A stretch of 64,000 nucleotides of DNA, taken from NCBI GenBank assembly GCA_963966185.1, contig CAWZYM010000216.1, positions 417,501 through 481,500 on the forward strand, read 5' to 3'. The notes under the pieces were generated by a model, which saw only the letters and a program-made list of their open reading frames with translations, had not been told where the DNA came from and did no database searches. Shown one piece after another: positions 1-11,561 of this stretch; within the stretch, counting starts at the first letter, position 1, and each line of letters starts with the position of its first letter. The DNA is from Rhabditoides inermis. Its lineage: Eukaryota > Nematoda > Chromadorea > Rhabditida > Rhabditidae. A program made the translations under genes and the position numbers.

Positions 1-310
1 GGAGGATAGGGGCCATAGGGACCACTGCTGCGGTACAGTTGCAAGTGGGTGATAGTGAGGCAAGCGACATGATCACGTGTGAGGCTGTCCTGCACGGCAA
101 CATGTTCATCGGAACGTGTGGGGAGGTGTGTGAGCACATCTCTAAACTGATAGAGAGGGGGGGGAAGGATAGGGGCCATAGGGACCGCTGCTGCGGTACA
201 GTTGCGAGTGGGTGATAGTGAGGCAAGCGACATGATCACGTGTGAGGATGTCCTGCACGGCAACATGTTCATCGGAACGTGTGTGGAGGTGTGTGAGCAC
301 ATTTCGAAAC

Positions 311-347
<37 letters not shown>

Positions 348-503
348 AGGGGGAGGAAGGATAGGGGCCATAGGGACCGCTGCTGCGGTACAGTTGCGAG
401 TGGTGATAGAGAGGCAAGCGACACGATCACGTGTGAGGCTGTCATGCACGGCAACATGTTCATCGGAACGTGTGGGGAGGTGTGTGAGCACATCTCGAAA
501 CTG

Positions 504-550
<47 letters not shown>

Positions 551-877
551 GGGATGAGGAAGGATAGGGGCCATAGGGACCGCTGCTGCGGTACAGTTGC
601 GAATGGTGATAGTGAGGCAAGCGACACGATCACGTGTGAGGCTGTCACGCACGGCAACATGTTCATCGGAACGTGTGGGGAGGTGTGTGAGCACATCTCG
701 AAACTGATAGAGAGAGAGAGAGAGGGGGGAGGAAGGATAGGGGCCATAGGGACCGCTGCTGCGGTACAGTTGCGAGTGGTGATAGAGAGGCAAGCGACAC
801 GATCACGTGTGAGGCTGTCATGCACGGCAACATGTTCATCGGAACGTGTGGGGAGGTGTGTGAGCACATCTCGAAAC

Positions 878-923
<46 letters not shown>

Positions 924-1253
924 AGGGGATGAGGAAGGATAGGGGCCATAGGGACCGCTGCTGCGGTACAGTTGCGAATGGTGATAGTGAGGCAAGCGAC
1001 ACGATCACGTGTGAGGCTGTCACGCACGGCAACATGTTCATCGGAACGTGTGGGGAGGTGTGTGAGCACATCTCGAAACTGATAGAGAGAGAGAGAGAGG
1101 GGGGGAGGAAGGATAGGGGCCATAGGGACCGCTGCTGCGGTACAGTTGCGAGTGGTGATAGAGAGGCAAGCGACACGATCACGTGTGAGGCTGTCATGCA
1201 CGGCAACATGTTCATCGGAACGTGTGGGGAGGTGTGTGAGCACATCTCGAAAC

Positions 1254-1299
<46 letters not shown>

Positions 1300-1639
1300 A
1301 GGGGATGAGGAAGGATAGGGGCCATAGGGACCGCTGCTGCGGTACAGTTGCGAATGGTGATAGTGAGGCAAGCGACACGATCACGTGTGAGGCTGTCACG
1401 CACGGCAACATGTTCATCGGAACGTGTGGGGAGGTGTGTGAGCACATCTCGAAACTGATAGAGAGAGAGAAGGAGAGGGGAGGGGATGAGGAAGGATAGG
1501 GGCCATAGGGACCGCTGCTGCGGTACAGTTGCGAGTGGGTGATAGTGAGGCAAGCGATACGATCACAAACGGGGCTGTCATGCACGGCAACATGTTCATC
1601 GGAACGTGTGAGGAGGTGTGTGGGCGCATCTCGAAACTC

Positions 1640-1681
<42 letters not shown>

Positions 1682-1707
1682 GGGGGAGGAAGGATAGGGG
1701 CCATAGG
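1..1707. repeat. Tandem array, about 155-bp core plus GA tract (part 1)
   Basis: About nine near-identical units. Each starts with GGATAGGGGCCATAGGGACC, contains ATCACGTGTGAGG and ends in ACATCTCGAAACTGATA followed by a GA tract of variable length. Units begin near 1, 167, 359, 564, 735, 938, 1108, 1313 and 1494. From about 360 two unit types alternate (GAGTGGTGATAGAGAGG with a long GA tract, GAATGGTGATAGTGAGG with a short one), giving a dimeric higher-order period of about 375 bp. The long reading frames on both strands are by-products of the repeat. The array runs off the left edge of the window. Confidence 0.95.
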
Positions 1708-2387
1708 ATCTATCTAAGACACTCAATCTCAGACACTAAGGACCCTGTCCTTTTTCGCATTTCTTTTGCATATATGTTCCATGTCTATTTGTTGTACTGT
1801 CTAGTTTGTGTCGTTCGTTCTGTGTTTGTATGCCCGTACCGTCTTGGCGTGTCGCTGGCTCAACTCCACTCCGGCTGCTCTCTGGTGGTCGACACGGTCT
1901 TTCTCTCAACGACCCGGTCTCTCTCTCACCTTCCGCCACACACACCACTCGTGGAGAGAAGTCCTACTAGAGCACATCACCATGCTCCCCCGTCGTCCTC
2001 TGACCACCAGACAATTGATAATTTCCATTTAGTCACACACCCACTCCCATCAGACATGTGTATTTAGTTTCAACCCCATGTCACATAATGACTATTGATT
2101 TCTATGCGCTGAGTTATTGATATAGTGAGACAAGGTTGATTGTTGGTTGACTGATGGTTGTCGAATGTGCGCTTGTATCCTAGTGCACACCTCGCGGTCG
2201 TGCAAGCGGTTCCCTCCGCCGCTCCTCATCCTCCACTACTAGGCTGGGGGCCAGCGCAACAAACGTACCAGACCTCTTCCTCTCTCTCTCCCTATCTCAC
2301 CTCTCTTTTGATTTGATCGCTTTGAACAGTTTTTATGTTTGATTTTGATTGTGTTACGCAGGTTTTTCTGTAATAAATTCATTCATT
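1708..2387 (+). mobile_element. Retroposon inserted in the array, TTCA-repeat tail
   Basis: This 680-bp stretch interrupts one array unit. Its 3' end reads TAATAAATTCATTCATTCAT, a polyadenylation-like signal followed by a short tandem tail as in many non-LTR elements. The host hexamer CATAGG lies on both sides (1702-1707 and 2388-2393), as expected of a target-site duplication. No reverse transcriptase is visible, so it is a 5'-truncated LINE 3' end or a SINE-like derivative; the family is unknown to me. Confidence 0.7.
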
Positions 2388-2520
2388 CATAGGGACCGCT
2401 GCTGCGGTACAGTTGCGAGTGGTGATAGAGAGGCAAGCGACACGATCACGTGTGAGGCTGTCATGCACGGCAACATGTTCATCGGAACGTGTGTGGAGGT
2501 GTGTGAGCACATCTCGAAAC

Positions 2521-2568
<48 letters not shown>

Positions 2569-2723
2569 AGGGGGGGGGAGGATAGGGGCCATAGGGATCG
2601 CTGCTGCGGTACAGTTGCGAGTGGGTGATAGTGAGGCAAGCGACACGATCACGTGTGAGGCTGTCATACACGGCAACATGTTCATCGGAACGTGTGGGGA
2701 GGTGTGTGAGCACATCTCGAAAC

Positions 2724-2761
<38 letters not shown>

Positions 2762-2920
2762 AGGGGGGGGGGGGGAGGATAGGGGCCATAGGGATCGCTG
2801 CTGCGGTACAGTTGCGAGTGGGTGATAGTGAGGCAAGCGACACGATCACGTGTGAGGCTGTCATGCACGGCAACATGTTCATCGGAACGTGTGTGGAGGT
2901 GTGTGAGCACATCTCGAAAC

Positions 2921-2969
<49 letters not shown>

Positions 2970-3150
2970 GGAGAGAGAGGGGGGGGAGGAAGGATAGGGG
3001 CCATAGGGACCGCTGCTGCGGAACAGTTGCGAGTGGGTGATAGTGAGGCAAGCAACACGATCACGTGTGAGGCTGTCATACACGGCAACATGTTCATCGG
3101 AACGTGTGGGGAGGTGTGTGAGCACATCTCGAAAATGATAGAGAGTGAGG
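2388..3150. repeat. Tandem array (part 2)
   Basis: The array resumes inside the unit broken by the retroposon. Units begin near 2388, 2580, 2777 and 2992. GA tracts of 25 to 45 bp and short G runs (2571-2578, 2763-2775) separate them. The last unit ends at GAAAATGATAGAGAGTGAGG near 3150, where unrelated sequence begins. Confidence 0.93.
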
Positions 3151-3246
3151 AAAAGTGCTTGATCCGGGAAAAGTCGTTTTTGAGCATTCTAGCGCGCGGG
3201 GACATCCAGTACAAACGAGAGGGCGCTGGCGCGCCCTCTCTAATTA
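3150..3246 (+). mobile_element. Fragment of a hairpin-ended mobile element
   Basis: The segment carries CGGGAAAAGTCGTT and ends in a hairpin, GAGAGGGCGC..GCGCCCTCTC, followed by TAATT. The same terminus recurs at 5900 (opposite strand), 26484-26513 and 43508-43537. A GC hairpin just before CTAA|T resembles a Helitron 3' terminus (CTRR). No coding capacity remains. Confidence 0.55.
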
Positions 3247-3251
3247 CTTTG

Positions 3252-4490
3252 TGAATGTAAGTGACATCATTCAAAAATCGTCTATTCTCGAGAGATTGAA
3301 GAATGAAAAGTTCGAGGCGTTGAAGGATAGGCTGCGCCCGATACGCTGAAAGCGACCCCAACCTAAAGATCAGGCAAGATTACATTACATTGTCCGGATA
3401 AATCCTTTAAGGTTCTTCTGGCCACCAACTCTTCTCTTCGGCGCGCGTGCGGAATGGGAAAGACGAGGAAAAACGACACGCTGTTTGCGTCCTCGGCAAC
3501 AAATCTCAACCTGATTTTTTGAAGACGTTGAGAAGTGAAAAAAGTTTCAGTTGTTCAGTGTGGTTTTGAAAGGAAGAATGACACCATCACCCCGCAACCT
3601 ACCATGTTTGTTGTCCGACAAGCAGCGAAACCGACTAGTAAATGGTGATAGTGAAATTACTTCAATGAACATTGTTGATTGGCCGGTTAAGTTAATAAGT
3701 TGGTAGTTTTAATGAGTAAGTTATTAAGAAGATGGTGAGAGTGATTAGGATGTAATTATGTGAAGAGAATAAAATCATGATAAGACATAAGAAGGATGAG
3801 GTTTCGAATGCGATAAGAGATGAGCAATGACAGAACAACGCGAAACGGGAGTGTGCAGAAAATTCGAAAAGTCCTGTTAGTTTGTGTCGGCTGAGCGTTC
3901 AAAATGACTAACATGCAGGTTAACGATGGATGTGCCATTTATTTTATGTCACCTATCTGTTGCCCAACCCAACAGGTACAAGTGTTTCTTGGAGATGAGA
4001 AAAAGGATATCACACCAAACCAACTGAACAACATCATTTTATTTACGCATTTCATCAAATTTCAAAAGTTCACCACACATTCTGGTGGACATTTGTTGGC
4101 GCAAAAGTAGTGGGCTCATTGGTTCTTTTTCTTATTTTTTCCCGACCACACTCCTGTCGTAGATACGAATTCGTGACCAAAAGGACCTGAAAATACATTA
4201 TGCTTTATTAACACTTGATAGCATTAATATTTTACAACACCCGAAGGCTCTGGAGAGCACTTACTCGGGCTGTGAAATTTTCTCTGCCGAGAGAGAAATG
4301 TGACGAAAGAATAGAGAATTAACATAAACAAACGCATTGTGGAAGAAATGGAAGATTCACACTATTCACAGAGTAGATAAAAATGAATGTAGGCAACGCA
4401 AATGCGTTTCATTTTATTTTTCAGACACCTCACACGTAAGTATTACTCTTTTTAACATTATGGGTGAGTAGAAAGAAGAAACGAAAATTC
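3252..4490. other. Non-coding stretch with a dispersed repeat copy
   Basis: I see no exon chain here. Positions 3603-3745 are a diverged copy of 7738-7881: both carry ATGTTTGTTGTC, GGTGATA.TGAAAT and TAATGAGTAAGTT in the same order. The rest is AT-rich with no recognised element. The 3' end of the chemoreceptor gene on the minus strand lies at the right edge. Confidence 0.6.
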
Positions 4491-4701
4491 TTATGTAGGC
4501 GATATTTTTGAGCTTTCTTTCTTTAGTAGATAAAAGTAGATGAACTGAAATACTTATATGCACTATTCACCCATGGGAGAGATACTGTAGACGCATCGTA
4601 GAAGTATCCACTGAGGGCGAACAGAAAATCGAACATACCTGGAGTCCAAGCGGAAGAGAGAAGAAGAATCTGGAACTGGAACAATAGAGAGGGAGAGAGA
4701 T

Positions 4702-4749
<48 letters not shown>

Positions 4750-4757
4750 GGGGGAGG

Positions 4758-4812
<55 letters not shown>

Positions 4813-5288
4813 TAAACGTACCGGATACACTGCTCTGATAGACATTGTAATGAACATTACAAATGCTAGCGCAAAGAGCCTTTTCTCTGTAGCAATGGTG
4901 GTCGACTGAAAGGTTTATTTTCGCATAAAACGTACTACTATAGTAGGCTTCGCTCACGACTTAAAAACATTGTCGTATTTTGAGCATACCGTATACTGAA
5001 CGAAATGCATCGCAGTTCGCGGTCTTTGCGTTCGTATCGCTGTTTTGCTGTTTCTCTCACATGGACTCGTGGTGTTGTGGTAACGCGCTCGCTTAGCAAG
5101 CAGAGGCTACTTCAAAACGTAAACACCTTCCAATGGGTTCTGATCTTTGTCTACAACCCTCTCGTGAAAAGAGTAACTCATTTGCGGGACTATTAGGTGT
5201 TATTGAGAATGTATCAATGTTTCTCACTAAACACAACACAGAGGAAAAGTGAAGGAGAAAACGACGAATGTTATGCATTCATTACATT

Positions 5289-5325
<37 letters not shown>

Positions 5326-5334
5326 AGAGAGAGA

Positions 5335-5377
<43 letters not shown>

Positions 5378-5538
5378 TTATACATTCATCATGCTGGGCC
5401 AGTTCGGTAAATAAGTACATACCATCGTAAGCTTCTTGTTGATGTGGAGAATTGTGAATATGAATGCTGGCAAGAGCAGTCCAACCGACACCGCACCCTC
5501 AACAGCTAAGAAGATCTGGTGGTTCATCTGAAATCATC

Positions 5539-5579
<41 letters not shown>

Positions 5580-6101
5580 CTCTCTTTTCTCTCTCTCGCT
5601 CTCTCGCTTTCTCTCTCTCTCCCCTCCTCTCTCTCACCCATATAAAGGTCGGAAACTGTGCGATTGAGAGTCCGGCAGCACTTGGCGAAAAGAATGCTCT
5701 GTCATAGAGCATGTGCCATGTTGCTGAGAGTGGGAGAAGGAAACATATGAGAAGGAGAACTCGAGTGAAACGCCGCGTCCACACCTCAAAGTGACAGCAT
5801 GATCTTTTTAAAATCAATTCTTTTCAAGAACTTTTTTATCATTCTTTTCAAGATCCTTTTAAGCATGTATTTATAATTAATTCGAAAAAAACCACGCTAA
5901 ATTAGAGAGGGCGCGCTAGCGCTATAATGCTACGGAACGACTTTTCCCGAATGAACCACTTTTCCGAATTTTCGATTTCCACTGCTGATTGAGTTTGAAG
6001 CGAGATACGGAGAGTCCGCACTCCGCATACGAGTGCGGATTGAGATTGGTGTTAGGCGCTCGGGCGCTCGTCGGACAATCGCGTTAGCCCCGCCCCCTCT
6101 G

Positions 6102-6171
<70 letters not shown>

Positions 6172-7444
6172 ATACGCGCCGGTATCATCACAACGTTCGC
6201 CGAGCGTGTATTAGAATGTAATTTGGTGAAACAAAACTTAAACAAGAACTCCGGGGGATAATTGAATGCCGGGGGACAGGACCAAAGTGCTGGTTGCAAA
6301 ATCGAATACGTCAGCGAAATTTTTATTTAGTGACATTTATAACATGCATATAATTAATTCGAAAGACGCCCACGCCTAATCCAGTTTGCGAACGGAGCTC
6401 GTTGCATTTTAAAGCAAATGTTTTTCTAGCGTAAAAATGATGCGTTGTGGCGGAGAAACAAGTCGCCACTCTGCTTTTAACAAATATATCTCAAAAAGTC
6501 TCTCTCTGTCTCTCCAAAAAAACTGCGAACACTCACATACAAGCAGCTCTTATTTTTCAGTCCTCTCCATGTCTCCAGGATCACAATTTGTGCGCAAGCA
6601 TGTTACATAGGCTGTGTCATTATTTTTAAGGGATTTACATCATGTCTAATAGTGCAACTCTCTCGAAAAATGATTGCTTCAGTACATTTCAAACTGCTCT
6701 GCTTGCGCGCAACCGATGCTAAAAACAGCCATGGTGCGCGAATGGTGCGAGGATATTTGAACTGGAGAAATGGCTTACCAGAGAGTAATTCAGCATCCAA
6801 ATGGCGCTGAGTCGATTTAAATCTATAACGATCATCACGTACATTTGCAGGAAATGTATGTAGTTTCTAAGAAAGAATAAAACTGCGATCACTCGAGAGC
6901 GGTTGCACATATTTGCCATATTGATAAGTTCCTGCAAAATCGTTATTAACATATTTCATACAACTATAACGTAAAGTAATACATATAATACCTACTTCAT
7001 TGCAACCTACCTGACAGTAAATACCAAGTTTTATGAAACGAGAAATCGTAAATTCATCAATTGTACAAACAATGTTCTAAAAAAACTCCCTTTTAATATT
7101 TCTCGAAGTGAAAGCTCTCAACTAAAATCAACAATACTCTAAGCAGAGTATAGAACGAATTGCTGTAGATTTTGTTCTTACTCGTTGAGAAAACGTACAA
7201 AATCCTGATGCACAATAAAAACGACGGAAATGTGTAGACGAACTGGACTGAAAAAATACACCAGATTCACGTTTGTCACATTTTCCATAAGTAAGATAGA
7301 CAGAAATACATATACTATAAAGGTAAACAAAATCTCACCTGCATAGTGTATCCTGGCTGGAGTGGCAGATTGGTGGGAGCAGTTTCTCCAATCACCTCTC
7401 CAATCCCAGCGAGCAGGAATATCTTCGGGTTGAAGAGTGCACAT
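4491..7444 (-). CDS. Nematode chemoreceptor (7TM, SRV/SRG-like), 8 exons, 287 aa
   Basis: Exons on the minus strand: 7444-7339, 7247-7138, 6931-6779, 5784-5638, 5527-5423, 4905-4822, 4675-4571, 4544-4491; all phases agree. A short N-terminus with an N-glycosylation site (NCS) precedes helix 1 (VQFVYTFPSFLLCIRILYVF). Helix 3 ends in DLNRLSAIWM, in the DRY position as in SRV/SRG-type worm receptors. Helix 5 follows FSPSAAG, a charged loop (NKKLTM..ATEKR) leads into helix 6, and helix 7 ends in SLPW. Length fits the family (about 290-330 aa). The acceptor of exon 4 is TTTGAG, weaker than the usual TTTCAG. Ligand unknown; expected in the ciliary or plasma membrane of sensory neurons. Introns hold GA tracts and a SINE. 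The family assignment within serpentine receptors is by motif only. Confidence 0.82.
4690..5375. repeat. GA microsatellites in chemoreceptor introns
   Basis: GA tracts lie at 4690-4811 and 5294-5375, with a TC tract at 5534-5635 just beyond. The first and third occupy introns of the chemoreceptor on the minus strand, where they read as TC and directly precede acceptors, so they may serve as polypyrimidine tracts. Confidence 0.9.
5059..5188 (+). mobile_element. tRNA-Ala-derived SINE copy, B box deleted
   Basis: The head, ATGGAC..GTGGTGT.GTGG.AACGC.CTCGCTTAGCAA, matches the tRNA-Ala(AGC) arm with A box and anticodon. The body CCAATGGGTTCTGATCTTT and the end CTCTCG.GAAAAGAGT match a second copy on the minus strand at 63130-63300. 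About 40 bases including the B box are missing here. It lies in an intron of the chemoreceptor gene. Confidence 0.65.
5897..5975 (-). mobile_element. Fragment of the hairpin-ended element, inverted
   Basis: Read on the minus strand it has CGGGAAAAGTCGTT, AGCATTATAGCGC and then GCGCGCCCTCTCTAAT, the same terminus as at 3150-3246. It is too short to be autonomous and lies in a chemoreceptor intron. Confidence 0.5.
6106..6168. repeat. GA microsatellite
   Basis: An uninterrupted GA run of about 60 bp in the intron between chemoreceptor exons 3 and 4. The surrounding 850 bp show no exon on either strand. Confidence 0.95.
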
Positions 7445-7737
7445 TTACAGAATAATACTTTACTTTCTATCGAGTCGTCAACCTTCAGCCGGGAAAACTC
7501 TACTGACTAAACTCTTCTCACTTTGACTTTCGTTGCCACGTCGCTAACGCAACTGCATAGATCGGATTACAATTACAGCGCACACTTGTAATTGAATAAT
7601 AACATCAGACATAATTTGTACTTTTTTGTACGTTTTTTTTTATCTCCGTGAATTAAACACAATTCTGTAATAAATACGACGCTTAATCACTGTGGTGTGA
7701 AATGTGAGCAAATAAAAGTTACTTTTTTTGAAATTCC

Positions 7738-7881
7738 ATGTTTGTTGTCATACAAAAACTCATCAATGAAAGGTGATAATGAAATCACTTTACGTCATCA
7801 AACATCGTTTATCGGCCAGTGTAAATTAAGTTCGCAGTTTGTAATGAGTAAGTTTTTTTAAAAAGACGTTAAGAATGGTTA
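7738..7881. repeat. Dispersed repeat reaching a gene 3' end
   Basis: Diverged copy of 3603-3745. Its right edge reaches the stop codon of the membrane-protein gene on the minus strand (stop 7879-7881), so the repeat supplies most of that gene's 3' untranslated region. Confidence 0.6.
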
Positions 7882-8652
7882 AGATTTGGGGAAGGGAAGT
7901 CGTGACGATGCGTTCTTCTTGCGCATGTGAACCTGAACATATTCAGTGTACCGTATACCTACAGTACCCCGTACCTTTTTGGACGATCTGGATTGTGAGC
8001 GTGCGACGACGAGTGATCCTGGGAGAGAGGCTGCCTTGGGAAGGGGCGCGGGGGGTTTCCAGGCGGTCCTCTCTCGCCGCCCCTTCTGAGCAGTCGACGG
8101 AGTCGGCTCGCCCCGCGGTCGCTGCGCGTCTTCCACAGACTGCAACCGACGGGTCCCCTCTCCCCCTCGGATCTCTCTCTCCCTCTTACCCTCTCCCTCT
8201 TACCAGTTTGAGAGTCTCCGATTCGTGTTGAGTCACGTCAAAGTCCCCCTCTGGTCGCGGATCCACGATAGTGTTGTTTCTCGAACTTTTCGTCTGCGTC
8301 TCTGTCCGTCCTACGGTCTCTGTCTTCTCTGGCTGTGTTCGATGCTCCACTCTGTTCCCGCCAGCTTTCACCGGCATCTCGTGTTGTTTCTGGATTACGG
8401 TACATTACAGTACCCATTTTCGAGCTACAGTATCCTTTACCTTGATGACATCGATGTTGTCGCCGGTTTCGAATGCTTCGTTGAGTTCGGGATCGTATTC
8501 CACAACTTTCAGCGACGCTGACTGCTCTTCTTCTGTTTTGTGACGCTGCAAGAATTACATCCCCTCTCCTTCTCTCTCTCTCTCTCTCTCTCTCCTCTCC
8601 TCTCTCTCTATCTCTCTCTCGCTCTCGCTCTCTCTCTTTCTCTCCTCTCCCC

Positions 8653-8703
<51 letters not shown>

Positions 8704-8762
8704 CCTCTCCTCTCTCTCTATCTCTCTCTCGCTCTCGCTCTCTCTCTTTCTCTCCTCTCCCC

Positions 8763-8803
<41 letters not shown>

Positions 8804-9310
8804 CCCCCCCCCCCCCCCCTTTCTCTCTCTCTTTCCAGTTTCACCCACAATCGGTCCGTTATACTGTTCCATGATTGTTAGAGGTCCGTTGAATTTGAAG
8901 TCTGTCGCAGGAATCATGTAGGGCTTCAGTTCTGCGGGAGGGATGTACGCATCCTAGGTATACGGTACTCTACCGTACTCCTCCTTCATCTACAGTACCT
9001 GTTCCTTGTCCACCTTGCTCTCCTTCCTCTTCTTGAAGTATTTGTAGATTAGATACCCTCCGACTAGTGCGACGATGAGAAGAAGTAGACTTACGATCGC
9101 CACGATCGCGCCCCTAAAGAGTTAGGTATACTGTAGTTGTTAGGTATACGGTAGCTGTGGTGCGGGATACTGTACTCACGTGTTGTCGCTCTTGTCCACG
9201 TTCTCGTTGTTGTCATCCGTGTACACCTTGCACGCGACTTGGGAGGCGAGGAGAAAAAGGGAGAAGAATAGACGCAGCCTGTGTGGGCGGGGTCGAAAGG
9301 GGCGGAGCAT
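7879..9310 (-). CDS. Unrecognised single-pass type I membrane protein, 7 exons, 286 aa
   Basis: Minus-strand exons 9310-9180, 9113-8999, 8953-8849, 8545-8441, 8389-8204, 8139-7975, 7932-7879; every junction is GT..AG and in phase. A signal peptide (LRLFFSLFLLASQVACKVYT) gives a very short acidic extracellular part (DDNNENVDKSD, residues about 32-43). A helix follows (AIVAIVSLLLLIVALVGGYL), then a stop-transfer run KKRKE. The cytoplasmic tail of about 210 residues begins IPPAELKPYMIP, then has an acidic block (EYDPELNEAFETGD), Arg/Glu/Thr-rich low complexity and a basic C-terminus. I recognise no domain. The layout suggests an adaptor-binding or scaffold membrane protein, but that is inference. 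A Helitron-like element starts only 170 bp upstream of the ATG. Introns are rich in TACNGTA. Confidence 0.72.
8565..8833. repeat. TC microsatellite, partly duplicated, with a C run
   Basis: A TC tract with an internal direct repeat of about 110 bp (CTCTCGCTCTCGCTCTC... at 8616 and 8724) ends in a run of about 17 C at 8803-8819. It fills the intron between exons 3 and 4 of the membrane-protein gene. The resulting S/L-rich and R/E-rich frames are not genes. Confidence 0.93.
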
Positions 9311-9480
9311 GCGACCGACCGGGCAGCGCGCGCGCCCAATGCTGCACTGGATCGAGTTGAAATGGTTCGTAATTTCAGGAAGTGAAAGTTCTGCCAAACT
9401 AAACGAAGTTTTTGGCCAACGTTTTCGCACGTTTGGCAAAATGTTGCATGCATTGTGAAAAACATTCATGTACAGTCACG

Positions 9481-11198
9481 TCCCCCTTTCATACTAAAAT
9501 TTACTATGGTGTCTGTCTGTCTGTCTGTCCTTCCGGAGAGATATCTCTTTTCAAACTCTACTCTAACTACTCATTTTTTCTAGAAAGTTTCTTCAATACC
9601 TGAGAACGCAAAATTCCAAATATCTCGTCAATAGCGATCTCCTAATCATAGTTATCACCTAATCTCTTAACTATGGAGAAAAATTTCAAAATACTTCAAT
9701 TTGAACCAAATTTGGAGAGTAGGTGAATCGACCTAGAAAAAGTCGATAGCCGCGATACAAGCTGCCTGTGACCTCATCTTCATGCCCAAATAGGCGAATG
9801 TACCCAAAATGCACCCAAATTTCATATTCTTCGATTTCTATAAAAATTGAATAGAAGAAAGATTACGTTTGGTAGATTATAGAAACTGGTTTCTTTTTTT
9901 GAAAAGTCACCAATTATGGCGAATATGATCGACTTTTCGTACAGACGAGATAGAGGGTCCAATTTGTAAACTTAAGCTTTTATGGGCAAAAAAGCCCTTC
10001 TGTCAAAGTTTCAGATCGATCGGACTTTGTCTTCATACAGTATTAGACATTTTCTGAGCGCGCGTTACTTGCTGGGGTCGCGCCCACCGGATTGCTCGCT
10101 ACCAGCCGCCAGGTCAACCGATCGATATCGAATAGTTGGCATTCGCAATCACTGACCCATATCCACTCAGTTGTGTCTTTTTTGATAGCAATATGTCTAA
10201 ATATAACAATAATGGATTAAGTCACTTGAAAAAGACAAAATTTCTATCTTCAACGAATAACTTTCACAAAACGAAAAGCTGAAGGTTGAAAGTTAAGTGA
10301 AAAGTTTCGAGACGTCAATAGATAGTGCTTTCTAACGATCAAATCAACCTCAAACTGTTTCGAACTCCTTCACACGTGCGCACAACGTGTTAGGGCGCGC
10401 CAGCCGGCTTCTTTTCTCGAAGTCATTGTAGACGTAAAATAGAACTATGTACTGCTTCTTTTTTTAGTTGAAACTAAGTTTTGAGTTTATTACTTGTACT
10501 CTTGTACATATTCAGCCTGAATTTCCGCTTTTCGATGCAGTACAGTGTCGAGTGGAAGTGAGGTGAGGTGAGAATCGAGTTCACCTTACATGTTATTTGG
10601 CAAGCACAGGCGGTCAAATTATATTTTTAGAACGTGAGAGAGTAGACAGTGGGGAGAGAAGACAGTAGAGGAGAGAGTAGTACTTTCTGTTTAAAAAAGT
10701 TTAAACATGACTTCATAACTGTCTCTCGAAGTCGCAGTGACTACTTCAGATGTGAGAATAGAAAAGTAAACAGAAGGTACCATAGTACTGTCTCTAAAAA
10801 GTTGTTGTCACCGCAGCGGGGATGTGAAAGTATACAAGAGAGAAAATAGGAGAGAGAAAAGAGGAGAGAGAAGGGAGAGTAGACATAACTGTCTCTCGAA
10901 AGTCGCAGTGATAGATGTGAGAGTGAGAGTGGAAGAGGTGATGAGAGGTGAAAGTAGACAGAAGAAAACATAGTAATGTCTCTAGAAAGTTGTTGTCACA
11001 GTAGAAGAAAAAGATGCAGTAAACAAACAAGAACATAGTATTAGTATTGTCTCTAGAAAGTTGACAGTAGAGAATATAATACTGTTTCTAGAGAATATAA
11101 TACTGAGAGAGAAAGAGAAAGAGAGAAAGAGATAGCGAGACAGTGGGAGAGGGAGAAGGGAGAGAGAGGAGAGATAGGGGAGAGTAGAACTGTGTCGA

Positions 11199-11234
<36 letters not shown>

Positions 11235-11561
11235 AGAGAGAGGCGGGGGGAGGAGGAGGGAGATAGGATGAAAAGTAGACAGAACCGTATAGAGGAGAAA
11301 GAGATGGGGCGGTGTATATCTGTGAAACATAAAATAAGTGAAAAAGAAAAAAGGAGAGATAAGAAAAAAAACAAAAAAATAAGCTACATATACAAAATAT
11401 ATAGAACTTGAACACTTCAACTACAACCCTCGCGTGTATGTATCTTCGCAAGAGTTATTAGAGAGGCTACAACTATCAAACATGCCAGACGAACTATTCT
11501 TCTATTTTTCTATTTGTGTATACCTAGTGCGGAGGCGCGCGACAGCGCGCCGAAGCGCTAG
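9481..11561 (+). mobile_element. Helitron-like element 1 (non-autonomous), complete
   Basis: It starts TCCCCCTTTCATACTA and ends GCGCCGAAGCGCTAG. A hairpin GGCGCGC-GACA-GCGCGCC (11532-11549) sits about 10 bases before the terminal CTAG, and the next base is T. TC start, subterminal hairpin and CTAG end match Helitron termini. There are no terminal inverted repeats and no target duplication. No Rep/helicase frame is present, so it is non-autonomous. The first 775 bp are unique-looking; the rest carries short GA-rich motifs around TCTCTAGAAAGTTGTTGTCAC. Confidence 0.72.

Noticed and set aside
1..3150. The regular array as a CRISPR-like locus
   Set aside because: Units are conserved throughout, with GA tracts in place of unique spacers, and the genome is eukaryotic.
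142..3361. Long Ser/Leu-rich and Arg/Glu-rich open frames on both strands, up to about 300 aa
   Set aside because: They follow the 155-bp tandem unit and its GA tracts, exist in several overlapping frames at once, and have no start context or splice structure.
8540..8917. Ser/Leu-rich and Arg/Glu-rich frames of 80 to 120 aa over the TC tract
   Set aside because: Pure microsatellite translation inside an intron of the membrane-protein gene.
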